Positions 8,212 through 16,576 of a DNA stretch of 64,000 nucleotides are shown piece by piece. The position numbers were made by a program, and so were the translations under genes. The notes beneath the pieces were generated by a model. That model saw only the letters and a list, made by a program, of their open reading frames with translations, ran no database searches and was not told the DNA's origin. Every line of letters begins with the position of its first letter. The first letter of the stretch is position 1. Origin of the DNA: Weissella muntiaci (GTDB taxonomy: Bacteria > Bacillota > Bacilli > Lactobacillales > Lactobacillaceae); the NCBI RefSeq assembly GCF_008107635.1, contig NZ_SDGZ01000015.1, positions 186,001-250,000 of the forward strand, read 5' to 3'.

Positions 8212-9555
8212 TTAGGCTAGCTTCTTAACCCGAAAACTGATCGTCGTCATACCAATAAACCAAACAATCGCCAAAATTGTGGTCATCTGCGTCTCCTGCC
8301 TTGAAAGCAAGATCAAGAAGATCCCACCAAGGAAAAGGATTGTCAAATAGTCTGTGAACGGCGCCCCAGGCATTTTAAATAGTTGTTCTCCAGTAGAAAA
8401 GTCGGTCGATTTCCGATACTTAACATGCGCCAACATCAACGTCCCGTAAATAATAATGAAGGCTGCTGAAGCTACTGAAGTAATTAGCTCGAAAGCATTG
8501 GTTGGGAATAAGTAATTCACCAAAACCGCCAAGGCAATCAAGACCACCGACATATTAATCGCATTCATCGGTACGTTCCTTCGGTTCAACTTTCCGAAAT
8601 ACCCCTTTGCACCAGAAAGTGCGAACAGCATCCGACCGGTTGCAAACAGCGATGAATTTAATGACGAAGCGGCCGCAGTCAACACAACGAAGTTAATTAA
8701 GCCAGCAGCAGCCGTAATCCCAATCCCAGCAAAGACCTGGACAAATGGTGACTCATTAGCACTGTAATTAGTCCAAGGCTGAATTGACATAATTGCAATT
8801 AGCGCTCCAATATAAAAAATCAAAATTCGATAGATAATATTGTTAATTGATTTTGGAATCGTCTTCAATGGGTTCTTAGCCTCGGCGGCAGTCATCCCCA
8901 CAAACTCAATTCCCAAAAAGGCAAAAAATACCATCTGAAAAGCTGCTAAGAGCTTATGTCCATGAAATGCCACAAAGCCATGATTCCATAAATTTGATAC
9001 CTGAGTAACTCCTGCACTGGTCTTAACATGTCCCAGTAGCATAATAATTCCAGTTATTATCATGGCAATAATTGCAATGATTTTAATCATCGCAAACCAA
9101 AATTCCATTTCTCCAAACAAACCAACTGCAATCACGTTGACTCCATATAAAACGGCCAAGAATATCAATTCCCACACCCATACAGGAACCGACGGAAACC
9201 AGAATTTCATATAAAGGCCGGCGGCTGTTAGCTCCGCCATCGCAATTGTGATCCAGCCAATCCAATAAGTCCAACCAATTACAAAACCAGTTCGCTTACC
9301 CAAATACTTCTCAATAAAGGCAATAAATGTAGTCTGGCTCGTATCAGTTAGCAACAACTCACCCAATGCGCGCATCATCCAAAACATGAATAACCCAGTA
9401 ACCATATAAACAATCAGGATCGAGGGTCCTGCAATACTAATTGAACTTCCTGCCCCTAAAAATAGCCCTGTCCCAATTGTCCCCCCAAGGGCAATCATTT
9501 CCACATGTCGTGGTGACAGCCCCCGCTCAAGGGTTGGCTTCTTGCCTTCAGCCAT
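8212..9555 (-). CDS. Amino acid permease, APC superfamily (AAT-type)
   Basis: About 447 residues and roughly twelve membrane segments. The N-terminus carries the amino acid transporter signature (LSPRHVEMIALGGTIGTGLF, then GAGSSISIAGPSI), placing it with the AAT/LysP/GabP-like permeases rather than the LAT family at 1-518. The conserved EFVGMTAAEAKNP loop is also present. The ATG at 9555 has AAGGGAG 10 nt upstream; a TTG six codons earlier is an alternative. Monocistronic. Substrate (a cationic, aromatic or small neutral amino acid) cannot be told. Confidence 0.85.
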   Translation of the reverse strand: MAEGKKPTLERGLSPRHVEMIALGGTIGTGLFLGAGSSISIAGPSILIVYMVTGLFMFWMMRALGELLLTDTSQTTFIAFIEKYLGKRTGFVIGWTYWIGWITIAMAELTAAGLYMKFWFPSVPVWVWELIFLAVLYGVNVIAVGLFGEMEFWFAMIKIIAIIAMIITGIIMLLGHVKTSAGVTQVSNLWNHGFVAFHGHKLLAAFQMVFFAFLGIEFVGMTAAEAKNPLKTIPKSINNIIYRILIFYIGALIAIMSIQPWTNYSANESPFVQVFAGIGITAAAGLINFVVLTAAASSLNSSLFATGRMLFALSGAKGYFGKLNRRNVPMNAINMSVVLIALAVLVNYLFPTNAFELITSVASAAFIIIYGTLMLAHVKYRKSTDFSTGEQLFKMPGAPFTDYLTILFLGGIFLILLSRQETQMTTILAIVWFIGMTTISFRVKKLA

Positions 9556-9689
9556 ACTCCGTGCTCCCTTCAATACTCAAATAAGTACATTAAACTTTCG
9601 GTAACAATTAGCTTACGGCTTTTTTTGCAGATTTTCAAGATATAATGAGATATTTATGAGCTAAATTTAATTAATACGAATAATTACTC

Positions 9690-9723
9690 AACAAAAAAAC
9701 GAGTTGCAACGTAACAACTCGTT
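9690..9723 (-). terminator. Terminator of the 9733-10140 gene
   Basis: AACGAGTTG (9698-9706) pairs with CAACTCGTT (9715-9723), followed by seven T residues on the minus strand. Confidence 0.8.
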
Positions 9724-9732
9724 CATGGTTAT

Positions 9733-10140
9733 TTAATACTGTTCTGGAAAGTCATCAGGTGTCAAAGCCTGCAAACGACGTAACAACTGTCGCAGAATCC
9801 CTTTTTCGGTCATGGCCGCCCACATCCCCTCAAGGCGCCGTTCACCGTGAATCACTACCGAAGTAATTGCCCGCAAATCACGGAAATTATCGCTTGTCCG
9901 CGCCAGTTCACTAATTTGCTCTTCTGCTAACTCACTATGATCATACTGCTTAAGAGTGCGATCATAATTCTGGTCATAATAATCAGACCATTCAAATTCT
10001 CTTGCTAGGTCAAACATTTGCGGATCATATTGTGGATGCCCTTGCGTCCCAACGCCCACTTCCCAGCGAACTGTTTGCCCTTCAATTTTGGTCAAAAAAT
10101 CGTCCCACTTAGCAAAATCAAATGGATGTTCTTTGCGCAT
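9733..10140 (-). CDS. DUF6508-like hypothetical protein
   Basis: 135 residues, soluble. The C-terminal two thirds (an LRAITSVVIHGERRLEGMWA segment followed by an ILRQLLRRL helix) resembles the DUF6508 pattern of a 'RGER..G' motif followed by LxRL, but I recall this only loosely. The start is set at the second in-frame ATG (10140), which has GGAGG 8 nt upstream; the first ATG is too close to that site. Function unknown. Confidence 0.6.
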   Translation of the reverse strand: MRKEHPFDFAKWDDFLTKIEGQTVRWEVGVGTQGHPQYDPQMFDLAREFEWSDYYDQNYDRTLKQYDHSELAEEQISELARTSDNFRDLRAITSVVIHGERRLEGMWAAMTEKGILRQLLRRLQALTPDDFPEQY

Positions 10141-10299
10141 GTTCATTTCCTCCCGTTCGTTTCACCTAATTTATTAAATCATTTTAACACATCACTTACT
10201 TTTAGTCAGGTACACTCAACAAACTTGCTGACATCTTCCGCACATACAACAGCATGATATACTAAGAATAGATTTTATATTTTTCTACGAGGCTGGCTT

Positions 10300-11022
10300 A
10301 TGGAGTTTACAACAGCAGATAATAGCCGAATTGCTTACAATACCTATGGCAATCCAACTAACCCACCTTTGGTAATCATTCATGGCAATAGTGGTTCCCA
10401 AAAGAATTTCAAAAAACATGTTGCCGATTATCAAGACCGTTACTGGGTAATAACCTATGATGATCGTGGTCATGGTGCGTCCACGAATACACAAACTAAG
10501 ATCACATATGTAGAATTAACCGCCGATCTTGAAGAATTACGACAACATTTAGCAATCCCCATATGGAACATTCTCGGTTACAGCGATGGCGCAAATGTTG
10601 CATTGCGTTTCACCTACCAATATCCAATGCGTACACGTACGCTAGTTCTGTCTGCCCCAAATCTGAACTTTCTCGGCATCATTCTACCAATCAGAATTTT
10701 GGCTTTGTTTGCCGTTTGGTTGTTAACCATCTTTCGTTGGCTTCCGCCAGTTAGACGACAATTGCGTCGCTTGAAGATCATGTTTGAGACACCCATGTTA
10801 AGTTGGCAAGATCTCGAAACAATTCAACAACCGGCTTTAATCATCGTTGGTCAATATGACTTTATCAGTTCTAGTCATACCGCAACCATTGCCAACCATT
10901 TACCAAACAGCCAACTAATAACGCTACCTCATCGGAGCCATCTGGTTATTTTCACAGCCCCTCACTATTTCACAAAATTGACCAAACAATTTCTGAATAA
11001 GGAGAACCATATTCATGATTAA
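10300..11022 (+). CDS. Alpha/beta hydrolase, overlapping mprF
   Basis: 240 residues with a full alpha/beta-hydrolase core: oxyanion loop IIHGNSGSQKNF, YDDRGHGAS, nucleophile elbow GYSDGANVAL, acid in GQYDFIS and histidine in PHRSHL. A hydrophobic stretch (PIRILALFAVWLLTIFRWL) near residues 127-145 could be a membrane-binding cap helix. RBS GAGG lies 7 nt before ATG. Its 3' end overlaps mprF by 8 nt, so the two are translationally coupled. Given that partner, action on membrane lipids such as aminoacyl-phosphatidylglycerol is a reasonable inference but unproven. Confidence 0.8.
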   Translation: MEFTTADNSRIAYNTYGNPTNPPLVIIHGNSGSQKNFKKHVADYQDRYWVITYDDRGHGASTNTQTKITYVELTADLEELRQHLAIPIWNILGYSDGANVALRFTYQYPMRTRTLVLSAPNLNFLGIILPIRILALFAVWLLTIFRWLPPVRRQLRRLKIMFETPMLSWQDLETIQQPALIIVGQYDFISSSHTATIANHLPNSQLITLPHRSHLVIFTAPHYFTKLTKQFLNKENHIHD

Positions 11023-13537
11023 TTTCATTAAACAGAAATCAATTTATTTCCGGCGCTTTTTCATTATTGCAATGGCCTTCATTGGACTCTATGAGTTAGG
11101 CTTATTGTTTACCCGCCTACCAAACAATGCCTTTGTCGATACTTTCAATACAATTCCGACCTATAGTTTAATCATCATCTTTTTCCTAGGACTTGTTCTA
11201 GCAACATTGCCCCTTGGTTATGATGGTCTGTTACGTCGTAGATTCCACCGGAACAGTAACCTGTCAGAATCGGCCTTTTGGACTGCAACTTGGAGCGCAT
11301 CTAATATCAATCGAAACATTGGAATTGCTGGGTACTTAAGTGCCATTTTGCGAAATAACTTATATGCTAGCAATGAAAAAAGTGAATTACATCAGCTTAG
11401 TCGGCACATGTATTGGTGGCGTCTAACTGGCTTGAGCATTTTCAGTCTAATCAGTTTGTTGATCTTATGGATTGGTTACAATAGCTTTCCCGACTTTCCT
11501 TATTCACATTGGTTAATTACCGGTATTCTACTACCATTCATTGGATGGTTCATCGCACCATTCTTTGGTGGACTAAAAATTAAAGAAGGCTTCTCATTAT
11601 CAGAACGATTGAAAATTACCGGTATTTCCAGTCTTGAATGGTTGTTAAACGCCTTTATTTTCACGGCGATTGGATGGTTTGGTGGCATTACAAATAACTT
11701 CTTAATTCCAATTGCCATCCTCTTTATCATTGCACAAGCCTATGGCACAGTTACGATGGTTCCTGGTGCTTGGGGTGTCTTCGATGTCATGACCGTTTTT
11801 GGCCTACAAATTCTCGGACTAACTAGCTCTAGCGCCTTTGTTTGGGTGCTAATCTATCGTCTCGCCGTCTACATCATTCCATTGTTTTTCGCCCTGGCAA
11901 TCAGTTTGTTTAATCTAAACGCCAAGCCTAGTAGTCTGCCTGAGACCTTTCTAACATCGCTTGGCCACAGTATTACATCATTTTTACTCTACATGACCGG
12001 TTTAGCGTTGATTTTAGCTAGTACTCTGCCAGGCTTCGTTCATCAATTTGATTTTGCAACTGATTTATTGCCCTGGTCACAAAATCTAATTAATCATTTC
12101 CCAGCTATCGTTTTGGGATTTTTACTCTTATTCTCAGGTCGCGGAATTGCAAGTAAGGTTCGCCGCGCCGTGATTCCAGCCATTGCTGTAATCCTTTTGA
12201 CAATTATCTATGTAAGCCTAGATCATTTTTCTTGGCGGATCCTATTGATTTTCTACATTCTTTTAATACTCTTAATCGTCACCTATAAGGCCAACTACCG
12301 TGCTCAATTCATCTATGGTTGGGAGGCTCTAACCCTAGATAGTCTCGTTATTGGAGCAACAGTTGTTGCTTACATTATTACTGGGGTTGTACAACAACCT
12401 CAAATCTCCGCGCGACTTCATCTACCTAAAAATCATATTTTCTTGGTTCCCTCCTTTCATTGGTGGCTGACCGGCTTCATTACAATTATGCTTTTAGGTG
12501 TTGTGCTAGTAGTTATGCTTCGGATCTTAAAGGGAGCGATCATTCCACTGGGCGAGCCCTTAGATGAATATCAACTAGCCGCTGTTCTTGCACTCGGCGA
12601 TAATCACTACAGTAGCCTAGCCTATCTTGGCGACAAGCGCTTTTATTATTACCGACCTGATGAAGGTAGCACAAATACTGTTGCCATCCAGTTCCGCCTG
12701 GTTAACGATAAAGCCATCGTCATGAGTAATCCATTTGGCTTGGCAAGCGACTTCCATGCCGCTCTAAACGCCTTTATCGAGGAAGCTGATCGTCTTAATT
12801 ACCGACCAGTCTTTTACGAAGTCTCACAAGACATTGCGATGTTCGTCCACGAATTTGGTTACAATTTCTTCAAGCTCGGCGAAGAGGCCTGGGTTGATAC
12901 AGAAAACTTCAAAACAGCTGGTAAGAAATTTGCAAATATTCGCAGTGTCAACAACCAAGTCGATAAGGCCGGTTATCGTTACGAAGTCATTCAACCACCT
13001 TTCTCAGCAGAGCAAATGGCAGAATTACGGGCAGTTTCTGATGAATGGCTAAATGGCCGCGAAGAAAAGGGCTTCTCACTAGGTTATTTCAAAGAATCAT
13101 ATATCCAACGTGATGCAGTCGCTCTATTGAAGAGCCCCACCGGCACAATTGAAGCCTTCGCCACTTTGATCCGCTCTGAGAGCGAAAATCAGATGGCGGT
13201 TGATCTAATGCGCTTTACCAAGGAAGCGCCTAACGGAACAATGGATGTGCTGTTCGTTAAGACCTTCGAATATGCTAAGTCACAAGGTTATCGAACTTTC
13301 AATCTGGGAATGGCGCCCTTGACCAATGTTGGGGTCTACGACCAAAGTTTCATTCGTGAGCGAATTGCCAATATGGTTTATCAATACGGTTCAAGCATCT
13401 ACTCTTTCGATGGCCTTCGACGCTATAAGAGTAAATTCGCCTCAGATTGGCATCCCTACTATATCGCTTATTCAAATCGTTCAAATATCATCTTTGTTAT
13501 GATCGCACTGCTACGAATTGACAATACCGGCGAGTGA
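11015..13537 (+). CDS. mprF: Phosphatidylglycerol lysyltransferase/flippase
   Basis: 840 residues with the two-part MprF layout: a polytopic membrane half (to about residue 510) that flips aminoacylated lipid, and a cytosolic DUF2156-type synthase domain (about 520-840) that moves lysine or alanine from aminoacyl-tRNA to phosphatidylglycerol. Visible synthase segments include VSDEWLNGREEKGFSLGYF, MAVDLMRFTKEAPNGTMDVL and TFNLGMAPLTNVG. The product lowers surface negative charge and protects against cationic peptides. AAGGAG precedes the ATG. Terminator downstream. The BceAB-RS module elsewhere in the window serves a related defence. Confidence 0.93.
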   Translation: MINFIKQKSIYFRRFFIIAMAFIGLYELGLLFTRLPNNAFVDTFNTIPTYSLIIIFFLGLVLATLPLGYDGLLRRRFHRNSNLSESAFWTATWSASNINRNIGIAGYLSAILRNNLYASNEKSELHQLSRHMYWWRLTGLSIFSLISLLILWIGYNSFPDFPYSHWLITGILLPFIGWFIAPFFGGLKIKEGFSLSERLKITGISSLEWLLNAFIFTAIGWFGGITNNFLIPIAILFIIAQAYGTVTMVPGAWGVFDVMTVFGLQILGLTSSSAFVWVLIYRLAVYIIPLFFALAISLFNLNAKPSSLPETFLTSLGHSITSFLLYMTGLALILASTLPGFVHQFDFATDLLPWSQNLINHFPAIVLGFLLLFSGRGIASKVRRAVIPAIAVILLTIIYVSLDHFSWRILLIFYILLILLIVTYKANYRAQFIYGWEALTLDSLVIGATVVAYIITGVVQQPQISARLHLPKNHIFLVPSFHWWLTGFITIMLLGVVLVVMLRILKGAIIPLGEPLDEYQLAAVLALGDNHYSSLAYLGDKRFYYYRPDEGSTNTVAIQFRLVNDKAIVMSNPFGLASDFHAALNAFIEEADRLNYRPVFYEVSQDIAMFVHEFGYNFFKLGEEAWVDTENFKTAGKKFANIRSVNNQVDKAGYRYEVIQPPFSAEQMAELRAVSDEWLNGREEKGFSLGYFKESYIQRDAVALLKSPTGTIEAFATLIRSESENQMAVDLMRFTKEAPNGTMDVLFVKTFEYAKSQGYRTFNLGMAPLTNVGVYDQSFIRERIANMVYQYGSSIYSFDGLRRYKSKFASDWHPYYIAYSNRSNIIFVMIALLRIDNTGE

Positions 13538-13550
13538 GTACGCCATAATT

Positions 13551-13583
13551 AACTGAGATCTTGTAAAAGGTCTCAGTTTTTTT
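13551..13583 (+). terminator. Terminator of mprF
   Basis: AACTGAGATC/GGTCTCAGTT hairpin followed by seven T residues. Confidence 0.8.
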
Positions 13584-13630
13584 GCGCAAAAAAAGCTCCA
13601 ACCAATAAAGATTGAAGCTAAATTATCAGC

Positions 13631-14746
13631 CTATTCTAATACTTCTGAGTCATCAAAATGCCATAACTCCCAAGCATAAATCGTCAATGTTCGTACAATT
13701 GCATAGGCTGGAATTGCCAGAATCATCCCACCAATTCCAGCAATATTCCCTGCGGCTAGCAACAAAATAATGATTGTCAACGGATGGATATTCAACGAGT
13801 TTCCAATGATCTTAGGATAGATCAAGTTTCCGTCAATCTGCTGCACGATTATGACCACTACGATTGTCCAAACAACCTGCCAAGGGCCCTGGAAGATCGC
13901 CACAAACAATGCCGGCACGATTCCAATATATGGACCAACGTATGGAATCAGGTTGGTAATCCCGGCAATCACACCTAGTAGCAACGCATATTTTTGACCA
14001 ATTGTGAAATACCCAACTGTTGTAAAGACACCTACGAAAAGCATTTCAATTGCCTGACCACTGATATATTGCGAAATTGTTTTATTAAGTCGACTAAAAA
14101 CATCTGCAACATTGTCCCGACGGCTTGCTGGAAAGAAACGCTGAATGGCAGGAACCAAACGATCGCCGTCATTTAACATGTAAAAGGTCATCACTGGAAC
14201 AGTAATTGCAGTGATCGTAATGCTTGTCATAGTTCCAATCAAAGTTGATAACGAGTTAGCTGTTCCCTGTACAAAACTTCCCATAAACTTGGCTAACTGG
14301 CTCTGTAACTCCCCCATGTGGTCCTTAATTCCCATCTCTTGGACCCATTGCCAATGACTTGCCTCTAGAATCATATGCTGACTGCTTTGTACCAAACCAG
14401 GAATATTTTCAACTAGCTTAGCAATTTGAGTAACCAAACTAGGAATCAACACTATGAATGATGCAATTACGATTACTAAGAATACGATCAGAACGATAAA
14501 AACTGCCAACAAATGCGGCATGCGTCGACCGTTGCCAAACTTGATCTTCTTAAGCAAACGAATAAATGGCAACAACAAGTAGGTCAAAAAACCCGAAATG
14601 ATAATTGGCACGAAAATCGAGGAAATAAACTTTCCAATTGGCTCTAAGATAAACGTCATTTGACTGACTACTACAATCAAAATGGCTAACGCCAGTAATT
14701 CCAGCGTCCAAAACAGGATCTTTGAGTCCTGCAATCTCTTTAACAT
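13631..14746 (-). CDS. AI-2E family transporter (PerM/YhhT-like)
   Basis: 371 residues with the family's pattern of about eight membrane segments, a long amphipathic periplasm-facing domain between TM3 and TM4 (residues about 115-205), and the conserved C-terminal run ITNLIPYVGPYIGIVPALFVA then IVVVIIVQQIDGNLIYPKIIG. Some members export autoinducer-2, many are Na+/H+ or unknown transporters, so the name should not be read literally. ATG at 14746 has GGAG 8 nt upstream; six extra residues from 14764 are unlikely. Confidence 0.85.
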   Translation of the reverse strand: MLKRLQDSKILFWTLELLALAILIVVVSQMTFILEPIGKFISSIFVPIIISGFLTYLLLPFIRLLKKIKFGNGRRMPHLLAVFIVLIVFLVIVIASFIVLIPSLVTQIAKLVENIPGLVQSSQHMILEASHWQWVQEMGIKDHMGELQSQLAKFMGSFVQGTANSLSTLIGTMTSITITAITVPVMTFYMLNDGDRLVPAIQRFFPASRRDNVADVFSRLNKTISQYISGQAIEMLFVGVFTTVGYFTIGQKYALLLGVIAGITNLIPYVGPYIGIVPALFVAIFQGPWQVVWTIVVVIIVQQIDGNLIYPKIIGNSLNIHPLTIIILLLAAGNIAGIGGMILAIPAYAIVRTLTIYAWELWHFDDSEVLE

Positions 14747-14892
14747 AGTTTCACTCCACTTCAAACTTATAAACTAATTTCTATTATAGCAGAAGTCGCG
14801 CATTCCTTGATAGAAAGCCAAGTGATTTATTTCACTATTGAATTAGGTTTAACTTTACCGGTAACGAATGTAACACGAACAAATAAAGCTAA

Positions 14893-14930
14893 TAAAAACC
14901 GCCTCAGACAAAGCTAAAGCGGTTTTGTTT
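14893..14930. terminator. Terminator of acyP (minus)
   Basis: AAAACCGC (14895-14902) and GCGGTTTT (14919-14926) form a stem with T-runs usable on both strands. Confidence 0.7.
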
Positions 14931-14965
14931 TCAACTTATCCACAGGGTTGTGGATAAGTTGAAAA
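14928..14965. other. Inverted pair of perfect DnaA boxes in a 17-bp palindrome
   Basis: TTATCCACA (14936-14944) and TGTGGATAA (14949-14957) are perfect DnaA boxes facing each other across 4-5 bp. The symmetry extends to perfect 17-bp arms (14928-14944 and 14949-14965). There is no T-run beyond a stem end, so it is not a standard terminator. It lies downstream of acyP. Confidence 0.7.
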
Positions 14966-14984
14966 AGTTTGTGAAATTCACTAA

Positions 14985-15257
14985 TCAATGTGTATCAAAG
15001 CTTGTTAAATCAGGGTCAACCGCTAGTTCAAGCACTGAAACGTCAGTTACCTTCCCATAGGGTGACGGTGATTGCCGTAAAATTTTCAAGAATTCAGCCA
15101 AGGCATCAGCCCCACCCTGTGCGATCACTTCGACCTGACCATTTCGTAGATTACTAGCCCTTCCGGTAATCCCACGTTTCTTTGCTTCAAGTTGTGTGAA
15201 ATAACGAAATCCGACACCCTGTACACGTCCTGTCACAAGTACTTTAACAGCTCGCAT
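14985..15257 (-). CDS. acyP: Acylphosphatase
   Basis: A 90-residue single-domain enzyme that hydrolyses acyl phosphates. The phosphate-cradle motif GRVQGVGFRYF gives the catalytic arginine (R18), and the conserved asparagine is N36 in ASNLRNGQVEV. Length is typical for the family. RBS GGAGGTGTAG lies just before the ATG. Monocistronic, between the cystine-binding protein gene and the PerM gene, all on the minus strand. Confidence 0.92.
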   Translation of the reverse strand: MRAVKVLVTGRVQGVGFRYFTQLEAKKRGITGRASNLRNGQVEVIAQGGADALAEFLKILRQSPSPYGKVTDVSVLELAVDPDLTSFDTH

Positions 15258-15304
15258 CTCTACACCTCCACATTATTCGATATTTTCACTCATATTATAG
15301 CAAA

Positions 15305-15340
15305 GAAAAAAAGCCGACGTAGTTTTACGTCGACTTTTCA
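15305..15340 (-). terminator. Terminator of the cystine-binding protein gene
   Basis: AAGCCGACGT/ACGTCGACTT hairpin with a run of T residues on the minus strand, just past the gene's stop. Confidence 0.75.
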
Positions 15341-15346
15341 TCAAAA

Positions 15347-16147
15347 TTACTTATCTACTGATAGATCACTGCCAAAATACTTAACTGACAGCTTCTTCAA
15401 AGTGCCATCTTTTTTCAAACTTGCTTGAGCCTTTGTAATTGCCTTGGCAAGTTTTTGATCCTTCTTGCTTAACATTGGTGCCGCACCAGATTTTGGCAAA
15501 ACTGATGATGCATCAATCGCCTTCAAATCAGTTTTAGGGTTCGCCTTCTTATAGACACCCCATGAATCAGCCGAGTTAAACGTTGCCACTGCCTTCCCTG
15601 ACTCAACTAGATCAAGTGATTCAGTGAACCCAGGCGATGCAATAATATCAGCACCTAGTTGCTTAGCAACTTCACCATAATCCGATGATGTTGATTGCGC
15701 CATCTTCTGACCCTTAACCTTCTTCGGATCCTTCAGACTCGCGTTCTTTTTAACAATCATCACCCCTTTGGTGTAAAGGTATTGACTAGCAAAAGTATAG
15801 CTCTTTTGACGTTCAGCATTCACACCCATATCATTGTAAATTACGTCAAATTTATTTGCATCCAAACCAGCTGGCAATGAATCAAACTTTGTTTCAACGA
15901 ATTTGACCTTCAAACCCATCTTTTTAGCAACATTCGTCGCCACTTCAACATCGTAACCAGTCAGTTTGCCATCCTTACCCACGTAAGAGAATGGACTATA
16001 GGTACCTTCCAGCCCAACTGTTAATGTCCCCTTGGTTTTCAACTCGCTTTGGTAACTTGCCGCCGATACGCTTGTAACAGATAGCAAGCTCGAACCCATT
16101 AACCCAAACGCCATTGTGGCAACTGCTATTTTTTTGAACATGCTCAT
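15347..16147 (-). CDS. Cystine-type amino acid ABC transporter, substrate-binding protein
   Basis: 266 residues of the FliY/TcyA branch of type 2 periplasmic binding proteins: LTVGLEGTYSPFSYVGKDGK, GYDVEVATNVAKKMG, FDVIYNDMGVNAERQKSYTF and a late hinge segment are the family pattern. A signal peptide (about residues 1-29) ends in SVSA before ASYQ. No lipobox cysteine is present, which is unusual for a Gram-positive importer. ATG 16147 has GGAG 8 nt upstream. The permease and ATPase genes lie divergently (16577-18024). A Cys-containing 7-residue leader ORF precedes it. Cystine is inferred from family plus leaders. Confidence 0.85.
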   Translation of the reverse strand: MSMFKKIAVATMAFGLMGSSLLSVTSVSAASYQSELKTKGTLTVGLEGTYSPFSYVGKDGKLTGYDVEVATNVAKKMGLKVKFVETKFDSLPAGLDANKFDVIYNDMGVNAERQKSYTFASQYLYTKGVMIVKKNASLKDPKKVKGQKMAQSTSSDYGEVAKQLGADIIASPGFTESLDLVESGKAVATFNSADSWGVYKKANPKTDLKAIDASSVLPKSGAAPMLSKKDQKLAKAITKAQASLKKDGTLKKLSVKYFGSDLSVDK

Positions 16148-16166
16148 TAGTATTTCTCCATTTTAA

Positions 16167-16215
16167 TTTATTCGATAGCAACCTTCCAAAATTAGCAAGA
16201 TTAACATCGAATAAA
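16167..16215 (-). promoter_or_regulatory. Leader hairpin before the cystine-binding protein gene
   Basis: TTTATTCGAT and ATCGAATAAA (arms at 16206-16215 and 16167-16176) form a 10-bp stem between the MRKVCNC leader ORF and the gene's ribosome binding site. No T-run follows, so any control would be translational or by RNA stability. Position is seen; function is inferred. Confidence 0.45.
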
Positions 16216-16225
16216 GCCCTTTAAA

Positions 16226-16249
16226 TTAGCAATTACACACCTTACGCAT
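16226..16249 (-). CDS. Leader peptide MRKVCNC
   Basis: A seven-codon ORF (ATG CGT AAG GTG TGT AAT TGC TAA) with CGGAGG 8 nt before its ATG, 78 nt upstream of the cystine-binding protein gene. Two of its last three codons encode cysteine. Size, RBS strength and Cys codons beside a cystine uptake gene suggest a ribosome-based cysteine sensor. Too short for any homology evidence. Confidence 0.55.
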   Translation of the reverse strand: MRKVCNC

Positions 16250-16278
16250 TTGTCGGTCCTCCGTATTATTCTGTCGTC

Positions 16279-16307
16279 AGAATACACGAAAACATTCCAC
16301 TTGTCAA
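16279..16307 (-). promoter_or_regulatory. Promoter of the cystine-binding protein gene
   Basis: On the minus strand a perfect TTGACA (16307-16302) is followed after 17 bp by TATTCT (16284-16279). It starts the transcript that carries the MRKVCNC leader. Confidence 0.75.
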
Positions 16308-16409
16308 AGATACTAATTTTTTAGAAGTTTCTGGAATTAGCTTGCAAGTTTGTCTTAAAAACAATACACTTACTTATAAATAATTGTTAGTTAAACAAGG
16401 AGGTCCATC

Positions 16410-16469
16410 ATGCTACACAACCCATTTAATTCTGGATACTGTGTACGCCTAACGCGTTTGTCACGTTAG
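16410..16469 (+). CDS. Leader peptide, 19 aa, Cys-containing
   Basis: MLHNPFNSGYCVRLTRLSR, with AGGAGG 6 nt before the ATG, precedes the permease-ATPase genes. It has one Cys (codon 11) and three Arg codons. Its last third is built into RNA arms: CCTAACG (16448-16454) pairs with CGTTAGG (16464-16470, overlapping the stop codon) or with a later segment (see attenuator). Inferred to be a regulatory leader. Confidence 0.6.
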   Translation: MLHNPFNSGYCVRLTRLSR

Positions 16470-16546
16470 GTCGTTTTGGTGGTCTTCAAATCGATACTAA
16501 AAGCATCCCGCGTTAGGCTATTCTCATAACTCTAGCGCGGTTTTTT
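16447..16546 (+). promoter_or_regulatory. Attenuator before cystine permease/ATPase genes
   Basis: Segment 1 (GCCTAACGCG, 16447-16456) is perfectly complementary to segment 3 (CGCGTTAGGC, 16509-16518). Segment 3 also pairs with segment 4 (CTAGCGCGG, 16532-16540) to make a terminator followed by six T residues. Segment 2 (CGTTAGG, 16464-16470) competes for segment 1. Mutually exclusive folds of this kind are the basis of transcription attenuation. Which codon stalls the ribosome, and in which direction it switches, is not settled by inspection. Confidence 0.65.
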
Positions 16547-16576
16547 ATGCACTTTTTGCAAAAAGGAGTCCTGATT

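Noticed and set aside
14928-14965. The DnaA-box palindrome as an intrinsic terminator of acyP
   Set aside because: No T-run follows the stem on either strand, and a proper terminator lies at 14893-14930.
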